From Lysobacteraceae bacterium (lineage in GTDB: Bacteria; Bdellovibrionota; UBA1018; JAGTJX01), in assembly GCA_023657465.1 (NCBI GenBank), contig JAGTJX010000004.1:50053-114052 (forward strand): 64,000 nt of DNA, written 5' to 3'. The position numbers were made by a program, and so were the translations under genes. Below, in pieces: positions 8,841 to 18,058 of the stretch (position 1 is its first letter; each line of letters begins with the position of its first letter). Under the pieces are notes generated by a model, which did no database searches, was not told the origin of the DNA, and saw nothing but the letters and a program-made list of their open reading frames with translations.

Positions 8841-11225
8841 ATGATGATCATACTCATTCTCTTCTTGGCATTGGGTTTTATTGGCGCACCACTCTATGTA
8901 TGGACGGCAGCAATAGCCGGTCTCTTCTACTACTTAGATGTAACTCAAACCTATTGGATTACATTCGGTGTAATCGTTGCAATATTCAATCTTCCACCAC
9001 TACGCACGATATTTTTCAGTACATTCGTTGCGTGGACATTCAAGAAGCTTCAACTCATGCCGAAGATTTCTCAAACAGAAAGCATCGCGCTTAAAGCAGG
9101 AGATGTTTGGATTGAGAAAGAGTTGTTTTCAGGTAAGCCAAACTTTAAAAGAATCTTAGATCAGAAATATCCAGAGCTCACTGTAGAAGAGCAGTCCTAT
9201 ATTGACGGACCTGTTGAACGCTTGTGTGCGATGATTAATGATTTTGAAATTTGGAGAACTCGCAAGATTCCTGATGAAGTGTTTAACTTCATGAAGAAAG
9301 AAAAAATCTTTGGGATGATCATACCAAAAGAATACGGCGGACTGGGATTCTCGGCACTCGCTCACAGCGAAGTGATTCTTAAGCTTTCATCGCGCTCGAT
9401 GCCCATCACTGTTACCGCAATGGTTCCTAATTCATTAGGCCCCGCAGAGCTGCTTGTTCATTACGGAACAGACGAACAAAAGAAAAAATTACTACCTAGA
9501 CTAGCAACGGGAGAAGAGATTCCTTGCTTCGCTCTCACTGAGCCAGGTGCGGGTTCTGATGCAGGATCCATTCAAGCTTCGGGACATGTGTTCAAAGACT
9601 CAAGTGGCCAAGTCATGTTGAGACTTAATTGGAACAAGCGCTGGATCACTCTTGCTGCTCAAAGTACGATTTTAGGTCTCGCGTTCCGTCTCTATGATCC
9701 AGAAAATTTATTAGGAAAAGGAAAAGATCCTGGCATCACTTGCGCTCTCATTCCTTCCCATACTCCAGGCATCACTGCAGATCGTAGACACGATCCAATG
9801 TACATTCCGTTTGTAAACTCTCCTACGCAAGGTCATGACGTCATCGTACCACTCGATGTAATCATCGGTGGACCTGACAGAGTAGGCGAAGGTTGGTCGA
9901 TGCTCATGGATTGTTTGGGTGCAGGTCGGGGAATCTCACTTCCCGCTCAAGCTGCAGGAGTCGTAAAGTACGCTACTCGCGTTTCATCAGCGCATTCAGT
10001 AGTACGTAAGCAATTCGGTATGTCGATTGGACAATTCGAAGGTGTGTCTGAGAAGTTAGGTAAGATGGGTGGATACTCCTATCTCGTTGAAGCAGCTCGT
10101 CTCTATACTGTAGGAGCACTCGACTCAAATACAAAGCCTCCGATCGTAACTGCGATTATGAAACACTATTCTACTGAGATCGGTAGAACCGCGATCAATT
10201 ACGCAATGGATGTTGTTGCGGGTGCTGCTGTTGTTGTAGGTCCAAGAAACTTACTTGCACATGCTTATATTGCTACTCCTGTATCGATCACAGTTGAAGG
10301 AGCGAACATTCTCACTCGTACTCTCATGATCTTCGGTCAGGGTGCACTCCGTGCTCACCCCTATGCGTTTGCTGAGATGGATTCTCTTGAGCGTGGAGAC
10401 ATGCGCGGCTTCGACCGTGCATTCACAGGTCACATGGGTCACATCATTAGAAATATGCTTCGTTGGTTGCTGCTTTCACTTTCTCGTGGATGGCTCACCA
10501 TTTCTCCACGCATGGGTGTGACAGCTCTCTATTATAGGAAGCTTGCATGGGCATCTGCTACTTACGCATTCTTGGTTGATTTCTTCATGATCAGTCTGGG
10601 TGCGAAATTGAAAGCAAAGGGCAAGATCACAGGACGCATGGCGGACATCATTGGATGGATGTATCTTGCGACCGCCACACTTCGTAGATTCGAAGCAGAA
10701 GGTCGCAAGAAGGAAGATGAACCATTCTTAAGATGGGCAATGGATCAATCCTTCTATGAGATTCAAGTAGCACTCGATGGACTTTTCGCTTCGGTTGAGA
10801 TTCCATTGATTGGGTTTATTTTCACAGGTCCCATTAGATGGTTACACGCTCTGAATCCAATCGGTCGTCCGACATCGGATGCGCTTGAGCTCAAAATCTC
10901 TCAGCTCATTCAGACTCCAGGAGCACAGCGTGATCGCATTACTGGACGTATCTTCATTCCTAAAAATAAGGATGAGTACTTCCGTAAGTTAGAAGACGCG
11001 TTCCAACTGAATTACACTTGCTTGGGTACAGAGAAGAAAGTTAAATCAGCAGTACGTTCTGGAAAGCTCAAGAAGAAACCGATGAAAGAGTTGCTTGCAG
11101 ATGCTCTCTCTAGTGGTGTGATCACGAAGCAAGAGTTTGATGATCTTGCACGCATAGAAGAGATCCGCAACGATGTGATTCAAGTTGACTCGTTCTCTCA
11201 AGAAGAATACGTAAAGCGTACTTAA
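8841..11225 (+). CDS. fadE: acyl-CoA dehydrogenase, FadE-type with N-terminal membrane segment
   Basis: ALTEPGAGSDAGS motif, length and C-terminal domain; ATG at 8841 preferred over TTG at 8793. Confidence 0.85.
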   Translation: MMIILILFLALGFIGAPLYVWTAAIAGLFYYLDVTQTYWITFGVIVAIFNLPPLRTIFFSTFVAWTFKKLQLMPKISQTESIALKAGDVWIEKELFSGKPNFKRILDQKYPELTVEEQSYIDGPVERLCAMINDFEIWRTRKIPDEVFNFMKKEKIFGMIIPKEYGGLGFSALAHSEVILKLSSRSMPITVTAMVPNSLGPAELLVHYGTDEQKKKLLPRLATGEEIPCFALTEPGAGSDAGSIQASGHVFKDSSGQVMLRLNWNKRWITLAAQSTILGLAFRLYDPENLLGKGKDPGITCALIPSHTPGITADRRHDPMYIPFVNSPTQGHDVIVPLDVIIGGPDRVGEGWSMLMDCLGAGRGISLPAQAAGVVKYATRVSSAHSVVRKQFGMSIGQFEGVSEKLGKMGGYSYLVEAARLYTVGALDSNTKPPIVTAIMKHYSTEIGRTAINYAMDVVAGAAVVVGPRNLLAHAYIATPVSITVEGANILTRTLMIFGQGALRAHPYAFAEMDSLERGDMRGFDRAFTGHMGHIIRNMLRWLLLSLSRGWLTISPRMGVTALYYRKLAWASATYAFLVDFFMISLGAKLKAKGKITGRMADIIGWMYLATATLRRFEAEGRKKEDEPFLRWAMDQSFYEIQVALDGLFASVEIPLIGFIFTGPIRWLHALNPIGRPTSDALELKISQLIQTPGAQRDRITGRIFIPKNKDEYFRKLEDAFQLNYTCLGTEKKVKSAVRSGKLKKKPMKELLADALSSGVITKQEFDDLARIEEIRNDVIQVDSFSQEEYVKRT

Positions 11226-11232
11226 GCTTTCT

Positions 11233-12873
11233 ATGATTCATCTCAACGGGATTTACAAACAATTCGGGGACACGATTCTCTACAAGGACTCTAGTTTCCA
11301 GATCAACCCTGGATACAAGATGGGGCTTGTGGGTCCTAACGGTGCTGGGAAGACCAGTATCTTCCGTCTTATTACAGGTGAAGAATCTCCTGATCGTGGC
11401 AATATCACGAAACCAGACAAGCTCAATGTCGCTTACTTCTCTCAAGATGTTGGTGAGATGTCAGGTCGCACTGTGCTTGAAGAGATCCTCTCAGGAGCTG
11501 AGAAAGTTGCAAAAGCTGCGAAGCGAATCAAAGAAATTGAAAAAGTTTTAGAATCGAGCGCAGATCATCCGATTGAAGATAATGAGATGGCAGTGATTTT
11601 GGAAGAGTACGGTGATCTACAATCCTTCTTCGAACAAAGCGGCGGATACGATCTCGAAGCCAGAGCTAAGGAGATCATCACGGGTCTAGGCATCATGCCT
11701 GAAGACCATCATCGACCCGTTGAGACTTTTAGCGGTGGGTGGAAGATGAGAATCGAACTCGCCAAGGTTCTACTCGTCATGCCTGATGTTTTACTCATGG
11801 ATGAACCGACCAACCACTTGGACTTAGAATCGATTCTCTGGTTAGAAAACTGGCTTGTGAATTTCAAAGGTTCACTCCTCATGACGTCACACGATCGTGA
11901 CTTCATGAATAGGATCGTCAATCGCATTGTCTCAATCGAGAATCAGAAAATCGTAGTCTACACTGGGAATTATGACTTCTATGAGAAAGAGCGCGATATC
12001 CGTAAAGATCAGCTCATGGCTTCTCACAAACGCCAGCAGGACATGCTCGCTAAGGAAGAAGAGTTTATCGCAAGATTTGCAGCACGTGCCTCACACGCAG
12101 CTCAGGTACAATCTCGAGTGAAGAAACTAGAGAAAATCGATCGCATTGAGATTCCACCCGATCAGCAGGTGATGAAATTTGATTTTCCAACACCACCCCG
12201 TTCTGGAGTCGATGTCATTAAGATGGAGAATCTAGGTAAGTACTGGGTTCATCCTGATGGCAGGAAGAAGCAAGTGTTTAGCGGGATCTCAGGATTTATC
12301 AGGAGATTAGATAAAGTCGCAATCGTGGGAGTCAATGGTGCTGGTAAATCTACATTTCTAAAAACCATCTGCGGATTCACAGATGCTACTGAAGGTAGAA
12401 CCACGATGGGTCCATCTGTAGAGATGGGATACTTCTCTCAGTACTCGCTCGATGTTTTGGATCCTGACAACACAGTTCTTGAAGAGATTCAGCAGCGTCT
12501 TCCTGATGCAACACTTGGCATGGCGAGAAGCTTGTTAGGCGCGTTCTTATTCGGTGGCGATACCGTGAATAAGAAGATCAAGGTTTTATCGGGGGGAGAG
12601 AAGTCCCGAGTGATCTTGGCTACTCTCATGGCTAAGCCACTGAACTTCCTTGTGCTCGATGAGCCGACTAACCACTTAGACATTCTCTCGCGTGAAGTGT
12701 TACTGGACGCGATCAAAAACTTCGAAGGCACAGTTGCAATCGTGAGCCACGATAGACACTTCTTAAGATCGATTGCTAATCGCGTGTTTGAGATCGATCA
12801 TGGTGAGATGCGTGTGTATGGAGGTACCTATGATGAGTATCTCCATAAGGTTGAAGAGAAGATTAAGCACTAG
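11233..12873 (+). CDS. ABC-F family ATPase
   Basis: Two ABC domains: GPNGAGKTS, SGGWKMR, LLMDEPTNHLDLES; GVNGAGKST, SGGEKSR, LVLDEPTNHLD. Confidence 0.95.
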   Translation: MIHLNGIYKQFGDTILYKDSSFQINPGYKMGLVGPNGAGKTSIFRLITGEESPDRGNITKPDKLNVAYFSQDVGEMSGRTVLEEILSGAEKVAKAAKRIKEIEKVLESSADHPIEDNEMAVILEEYGDLQSFFEQSGGYDLEARAKEIITGLGIMPEDHHRPVETFSGGWKMRIELAKVLLVMPDVLLMDEPTNHLDLESILWLENWLVNFKGSLLMTSHDRDFMNRIVNRIVSIENQKIVVYTGNYDFYEKERDIRKDQLMASHKRQQDMLAKEEEFIARFAARASHAAQVQSRVKKLEKIDRIEIPPDQQVMKFDFPTPPRSGVDVIKMENLGKYWVHPDGRKKQVFSGISGFIRRLDKVAIVGVNGAGKSTFLKTICGFTDATEGRTTMGPSVEMGYFSQYSLDVLDPDNTVLEEIQQRLPDATLGMARSLLGAFLFGGDTVNKKIKVLSGGEKSRVILATLMAKPLNFLVLDEPTNHLDILSREVLLDAIKNFEGTVAIVSHDRHFLRSIANRVFEIDHGEMRVYGGTYDEYLHKVEEKIKH

Positions 12874-12979
12874 TTTCTACAGTCTAAAAATCAAACATTA
12901 AGTCTGATATTCGTACAAAATCCTCGCCTACTTGGTTAAATTGAGAATGGTCTGGCATAGCCGTGCACACGTAGGGTGC

Positions 12980-13216
12980 ATGAATAGAAAAATCCCTCAG
13001 AATCAAAGTATAATTTTTAGATTAGAAATTCTTTTAGAATTGGATCTATTGGATCCAGTTGTAGAAGCCAAGGCTCGAACAATTTTAGCAGAGCTGAGCG
13101 AGTTAGGTATTTACCGCATTGATCATCAAGACGACGGCTGTATAGCGTGTTTAGACTTATACTTTGGCGTTGCTTTAAACGAGCTGAAGAAGAGAGTTCG
13201 TTCCACATGGTTATGA
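12980..13216 (+). CDS. small hypothetical protein
   Basis: 78-aa ORF from internal ATG; no family recognised. Confidence 0.4.
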   Translation: MNRKIPQNQSIIFRLEILLELDLLDPVVEAKARTILAELSELGIYRIDHQDDGCIACLDLYFGVALNELKKRVRSTWL

Positions 13217-13221
13217 AAATA

Positions 13222-13249
13222 ATTTACTTGTATAATAATACAAGTAAAT
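13222..13249. promoter_or_regulatory. perfect 12-bp inverted repeat over a TATAAT; candidate operator of the downstream TA module
   Basis: ATTTACTTGTAT-AATA-ATACAAGTAAAT. Confidence 0.65.
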
Positions 13250-13331
13250 GCAATAATAGCTGGAGTATCGCTTGAAGGCGGTTTTGGTTAACCGCAAGTA
13301 GTCTAACGTCTTAAATAGGTCGGGGAAACTC

Positions 13332-13601
13332 ATTGTTATTGAGATCGATCTTTTTAAGATTAGAGGAAGAGAAGCAGATCATTATCCTGAAGGCTATCGA
13401 CTGGGATGGATTGCTTTTGATCCCGAGGAGCCAGGTCGAAGAATCTTGTTTGACTCTCCTCCTCCTAAAGGTCTTCATTTTCACGTTGACGATGATGTAG
13501 TTGGAGAGCCAATTGTTTGGGAGTCTTTCGAAAAAACGAGAGAAACTTTTTTTCAAATGGTCTGTAATCATTTTGATGTTAATAGAGAGGAACTGCTATG
13601 A
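13332..13601 (+). CDS. DUF6516/TumE-like toxin, apparent ATT start
   Basis: Frame reads KLIVIEIDLFKIRGREADHYPEGYRLGWIAFDPEEPGRRILFDSPPPKGLHFHVDDD...; no ATG/GTG/TTG between the upstream TAG (13299-13301) and the conserved region; GGGGA five nt before ATT. Confidence 0.65.
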   Translation: MVIEIDLFKIRGREADHYPEGYRLGWIAFDPEEPGRRILFDSPPPKGLHFHVDDDVVGEPIVWESFEKTRETFFQMVCNHFDVNREELL

Positions 13602-13987
13602 AGACCTTTACTTTTCAATATGATCCGCATCCGCTAAAATCAGCCTTTGCGAGTATTGAGCGATCCATGAAGACAGGTCATGTCGATATCCAAAAAGACT
13701 CCATCACCTGTAAAAGTACTGAGGACATGATGACGCTCATGACAAAAAGTCGGATGAAAGTTTTTTCTGCAACTTTAGAAAAATCTCCCGAATCGTTAAC
13801 AGAACTTGCAGATTCAATTGAGAAAGACCTTGGAAATACTCTCAAAGATGCCAAGGTTTTAGAGTCAATAGGTCTCATTGAACTAAAAAGACTACCTGGT
13901 AAACAAGGTGAAAAATTAAAGCCCATCGCACTATATCAACGTATTGTTTTTGAATGTGAGCCTAGGAAAGTAAAGAAAGTCGGATAG
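13598..13987 (+). CDS. HVO_A0114 family winged-helix DNA-binding protein (TumA-like antitoxin)
   Basis: LTELADSIEKDLGNTLKDAKVLESIGLIEL wHTH; ATGA overlap with 13332-13601. Confidence 0.75.
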   Translation: MKTFTFQYDPHPLKSAFASIERSMKTGHVDIQKDSITCKSTEDMMTLMTKSRMKVFSATLEKSPESLTELADSIEKDLGNTLKDAKVLESIGLIELKRLPGKQGEKLKPIALYQRIVFECEPRKVKKVG

Positions 13988-13988
13988 T

Positions 13989-14714
13989 TTATTCAGAGAG
14001 CTTGATCTGAGCATCTGGGAAGAACACTAATACTTCATCTCTAGTTAATTCTTTGTATTCACTTGTTTTCAAATCTTTCAGCTCTGCAGCTCCGTAAGAA
14101 ATTCGCTTGAGTGCTGTGACTTCGCAACCCACAGAGAGCATGAGGTTTCGGACCTCGCGGTTTTTCCCGCCTGTGAGTGTGATCTCTAGATGAGACTCTT
14201 TGCTGCTGATTTTTCTGGGTTCAACTCGATGAGCTTGAGCGCGGAGTTTTTTTAGTTTTTCTTCAGTCACTTCCCCACGAGCAGTTACAGAATATACGCG
14301 AGGCACTTCATTCTTGGGATCAGTGAGCCAGTCAGATAGACGAGTGTCATTCGTAAGGATGATGAGTCCTGTAGTGGTGTAATCCAGACGGCCTACAGAG
14401 TGAAGATGGGGCTTGTCATGAGTGATGAGTGAGAAAATCGTCTTACGACCCTTCTCATCAGAGCGAGAGGTGATGGTGTTCTTAGGTTTATTGAGAATGT
14501 AGCAAACGAACGATTGCTCGGTGGCTCGTTCGCCATCGATGGTGATCTTCGTCTTCTCTGGATTCACACCTTGTCTGGGGTTTTTGCAGACCTTGCCTGA
14601 GACGTGAACGCGACCTTCTAGAATCCATTTGTGTCCCACGGTACGAGAAGCAAGTCCTAGTTTGGAAAGTGCTCGTTCTAAACTCACTTGTCCTGGGGGG
14701 TATTTTTTGATCAT
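13989..14714 (-). CDS. RsuA/RluB family pseudouridine synthase
   Basis: N-terminal S4-like domain, GRLDYTTTGLIILTND motif. Confidence 0.9.
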   Translation of the reverse strand: MIKKYPPGQVSLERALSKLGLASRTVGHKWILEGRVHVSGKVCKNPRQGVNPEKTKITIDGERATEQSFVCYILNKPKNTITSRSDEKGRKTIFSLITHDKPHLHSVGRLDYTTTGLIILTNDTRLSDWLTDPKNEVPRVYSVTARGEVTEEKLKKLRAQAHRVEPRKISSKESHLEITLTGGKNREVRNLMLSVGCEVTALKRISYGAAELKDLKTSEYKELTRDEVLVFFPDAQIKLSE

Positions 14715-14716
14715 GA

Positions 14717-15268
14717 TTACATAAACAGAATGTTAATAGGAATGATGAATATTCCGCAGATCATTCCAAGCACTGCTCCTCCGAGAAGATCACTGGGAAA
14801 ATGAACTCCTAAGTAAACTCTAGAGAAGCTCACCAATAGAGCCCAATATCCAATTGCAGGAGTGTAACTATGCAGAGACATCCACAATGCTACATAGAGA
14901 GCGACTGCAGAACTGGTGTGTGACGAGGGGAATGACTGACACTTTGGGGCTTTGATCTCCGCTAGGAATCCAGGAATTGTTTCTTCGGGTCTGGGTCGAT
15001 TAACTTTTTTCTTTATTAGGCTACCAATCCACCAAGCGATGAGTGCACAAACCATCGATCTTAAGACCGTCGTCTGTGAAGTGAGAACATCGATTTTTAG
15101 AATCTCAAGAACGAAAAGAATGATGGCAACACCAATCCAAACAGTGCCAGAGCCCGAGTGTGTGACGATCATGAGGATTTTAGTGAGGAGTGGGTGTCTG
15201 TGATTTCTAATTTTCAGAATAATTTTTTTGTCGAGATCGGTGATGAGCTTGATCAAGCTAGTTAACAT
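14717..15268 (-). CDS. PAP2 family phosphatase
   Basis: KKKVNRPRPEE, FPSSHTSSA, SRVYLGVHFPSDLLGG. Confidence 0.9.
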   Translation of the reverse strand: MLTSLIKLITDLDKKIILKIRNHRHPLLTKILMIVTHSGSGTVWIGVAIILFVLEILKIDVLTSQTTVLRSMVCALIAWWIGSLIKKKVNRPRPEETIPGFLAEIKAPKCQSFPSSHTSSAVALYVALWMSLHSYTPAIGYWALLVSFSRVYLGVHFPSDLLGGAVLGMICGIFIIPINILFM

Positions 15269-15639
15269 AAGACTATAATGACTAATGCAAGGATTGCGGG
15301 CAAGGACTGAATGAAAAAAATCCTCTTACTCACGGTACCTGCTCCAAACACTCCAGCAATGGCAACGCAGGATAAGAAGAAAACTTTAAAACTATGTGCT
15401 GTGTCGGGATTGGTTACAAAGAGAGAGTAGAGGAGTCCCGCGGCTAAGAATCCGTTATAGAGTCCTTGGTTTGCCGCAAGTGGAGCAGTCATTTTAGCTT
15501 TCTCAGGTGACATACGAAAGGTTTTGAGTCCGATAGGTTTTTTCCACATAAACATCTCTAGATAGAGGAAATAAATATGAAGGATTCCAACTAGAGCTAC
15601 GAGTACTGTCGAAAGAGTATCCATGGTGGTAGTGTACAC
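15262..15639 (-). CDS. DUF1304 family membrane protein
   Basis: LYLEMFMWKKP and NQGLYNGFLAAGL. Confidence 0.85.
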   Translation of the reverse strand: MYTTTMDTLSTVLVALVGILHIYFLYLEMFMWKKPIGLKTFRMSPEKAKMTAPLAANQGLYNGFLAAGLLYSLFVTNPDTAHSFKVFFLSCVAIAGVFGAGTVSKRIFFIQSLPAILALVIIVLC

Positions 15640-15641
15640 CT

Positions 15642-15989
15642 ATGAGTATTTTGATTCCAAAAAACTTATGTCCTCAGTGCCATCAGACACGAGTGTTTGA
15701 GGGTTACTACAAGATGAAGAAAAATTGTACGGCCTGTGGACTGATCTATGAGAGAGAGCAGGGCTATAATATTGGTGGAGTCATTATTCACTACTTGCTT
15801 GCTGCACCCTTAGGGCTCCTCACAATAGTTAGTCTTATTTTTGCTTTAGAAATGAGCTTTCCTTATGCGCTTGGAATATGTGTAGTTCAGATTGCTGTGA
15901 CTCATCCTTTTTTCTATAAGTATTCGGCATTGGTGTGGATGAATATTCACCAGGCTATTATTAATAACGGTTACGAAGGTAAGCGCTAA
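15642..15989 (+). CDS. DUF983 family protein
   Basis: CPQC...CTACGLIYEREQGYNIGG then transmembrane segments. Confidence 0.8.
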   Translation: MSILIPKNLCPQCHQTRVFEGYYKMKKNCTACGLIYEREQGYNIGGVIIHYLLAAPLGLLTIVSLIFALEMSFPYALGICVVQIAVTHPFFYKYSALVWMNIHQAIINNGYEGKR

Positions 15990-16067
15990 TTTACTAAAGA
16001 TTTACCTTCTGAATGCTTTTTGGAAATGGTGTGGAAACAGGCCTTTTTTGAGTCAAAAAAATACTTC

Positions 16068-16097
16068 TTGCGATGTTCGGTTTTTGTTCGGTATAGT
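16068..16097 (+). promoter_or_regulatory. lexA promoter with embedded LexA-box candidate GTTCGGTTTTTGTTC (16075-16089)
   Basis: TTGCGA (16068-16073), N18, TATAGT (16092-16097); spacer contains GTTC-N7-GTTC. Confidence 0.7.
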
Positions 16098-16105
16098 CTA
16101 AGTAT

Positions 16106-16747
16106 ATGAGTTTCCTCCAACAACCCACACCACGGCAGAAGGCGATATTAGACTTCATCAAGGAGTTTCAGCGTGAGCAAGGATTCCCGCCTTCTCGCCG
16201 TGAAATTGCAACCGGCGTAGGACTGAGTTCCGTAGCTACCGTGCAAGAGCATGTCGAGGCTTTGGAGAAGAAGGGTTTACTGAAGTTAAGAAGCGAGATG
16301 AACCGTGGAATTGAAGCGATGCCAGATCCCGAACACGAAAAAAACGATAGAGGAGAGGCTAGAGCTCTTCCGCTCGTGGGTCAAGTCGCAGCCGGCATTC
16401 CCATTGAAGCGATCAACGCACAAGAGTTAGTCGATGTACCTAACTTCATGCTGAAGAAGGGTGGAGGGGAATACTTCGTTCTGAAGGTGAAGGGCTGGTC
16501 GATGATTGAAGATGGGATCTTCGATCAAGATTACGTGGTCATTAAGAAGCAGTCGACCGCTCAGAACGGAGACACTGTGGTGGCTCTCATTAATAACGAA
16601 GCAACGATCAAGCGTTATCAGAAGAAGCAGGGAGTTGTGGAGCTTCATCCCGCTAATCCCGAGTTCAAGACAATTGTAGTGAATGGGGAACAGGAATTCA
16701 AAATCGAAGGCGTACTCGCCGGAATCATGAGGAGATACGGAAAATGA
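16106..16747 (+). CDS. lexA: LexA repressor
   Basis: N-terminal wHTH, AG cleavage site in LVGQVAAGIP, catalytic Ser in GWSMIEDGI and Lys in NNEATIKRY. Confidence 0.95.
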   Translation: MSFLQQPTPRQKAILDFIKEFQREQGFPPSRREIATGVGLSSVATVQEHVEALEKKGLLKLRSEMNRGIEAMPDPEHEKNDRGEARALPLVGQVAAGIPIEAINAQELVDVPNFMLKKGGGEYFVLKVKGWSMIEDGIFDQDYVVIKKQSTAQNGDTVVALINNEATIKRYQKKQGVVELHPANPEFKTIVVNGEQEFKIEGVLAGIMRRYGK

Positions 16748-16758
16748 TGATAGGGACA

Positions 16759-17259
16759 ATGAAGTCGTTATTTCAGTCTGTGAATTTGAAACATGAGCCA
16801 GAGTTATATCTAGGGCCTAGATTATTCGAGGGCGTGCCTGTGGGATCTGTCGTCGGAGTTTCTGGCGATGGAGGACGGGAATGGATTCTAGAGTTTATCA
16901 AGATGAATGAGAATTGTGATGCCGCTTGGCTGGAGGATGTGATGGACGTGTTGCCGACCGCGCTCAAATCACGGAATCTTAACTTAGACCGCATTTCATT
17001 CTTAGAGAGCAATGAGAACTGGAATCAGGCATTAGGACATGTCTTGAGATCGGATCATTTCGATTTGATTGTTCTGCCACTGGAATGGGTGAATGACCTA
17101 AAGGATCGTAAGGCTTGGTCTAGGTTCTTGGGGTGGGTAAAAGGGACAGGGATTACTGTGTTTCTGGTGTCGGAGTATCCCGAGAAGTCAGCCTCAGTTC
17201 CAATGCAGATTCATACGTGGTTCAAAGAGAAGCGGATGGTCGCCAGCAGACTGAGATAA
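16759..17259 (+). CDS. ImuA/SulA-like protein in operon with lexA
   Basis: Overlapping coupling to lexA; size and degenerate RecA-like GVSGDGGREW; start could be 16744. Confidence 0.5.
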   Translation: MKSLFQSVNLKHEPELYLGPRLFEGVPVGSVVGVSGDGGREWILEFIKMNENCDAAWLEDVMDVLPTALKSRNLNLDRISFLESNENWNQALGHVLRSDHFDLIVLPLEWVNDLKDRKAWSRFLGWVKGTGITVFLVSEYPEKSASVPMQIHTWFKEKRMVASRLR

Positions 17260-17330
17260 ACAAGCCATATGTAATAAATATCAGGTGAGTTGTGATTTGG
17301 TTCTGCCCAGCATATTTGAGTCGCGTTGGT

Positions 17331-18058
17331 ATGGGGATACTGATTTCAGCATTATTTTTTTAATTCCATCGCTAGTTTCGGCGCAGTCATGGGATTTTAC
17401 TCCTTCAGACTATCAGGCATTGGTTACTAGCGGTGGAACACTCCGTTTTGAGAAGGATAGCGATTGGTTTCCAATCCCTCTTCAAGAGAATCTTCTGACA
17501 GTGCTCAAGCATGTCTTAGATCCTTCGCTCACACCCTCTAGTACTGCTGGAGTGAATGTTAAAGATTTTTATCACGGTCATTGGGCATGTGAAAAATCTG
17601 ATACGCTCAAACCACTTCTCTTTGGTGAGAGTAATATTTTTCAATTACAGGATCCGTTCTTTCTTAAGCATGGTTAAAACTGGTGGACTTCTGTGACTGA
17701 AGAGAATCTCAAACAATATACAGAAGCAGTCGTTGAGACAGAGTCTTATTACAGTGAAATTGCGAAGAGAGTTCTTAGTGAAAAGCTGTGCGAGAAGATG
17801 GTGGTTATTTATCATACGTTTGAAGCTTCAGGACCTTCAAGGTTAATGCCGGGTGATGCGAGAAGGAATTTTATTGTCCCGTTTGGTAAGGCACCTATTC
17901 ACTTTCAGACTAGAGATATTAACTCGGCCAGTGGTTGGGAAGAAGATCACACGGAGGTATTTCAGTTCTCATTCTTAATTGATGAGAACGGAGTTGTGCA
18001 TGCGAGCACGGGATCGACGAGTGAACTTTCGCGTGTTACTGGGCGGCCTGAGAACTAG
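17331..18058 (+). pseudogene. disrupted secreted protein gene (one frameshift, one in-frame TAA)
   Basis: Inserting one T in the T7 run (17355-17361) joins MGILISALFF to LIPSLVSAQSWDFTPSD; in-frame TAA 17675-17677 separates two same-frame ORFs. Confidence 0.7.
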
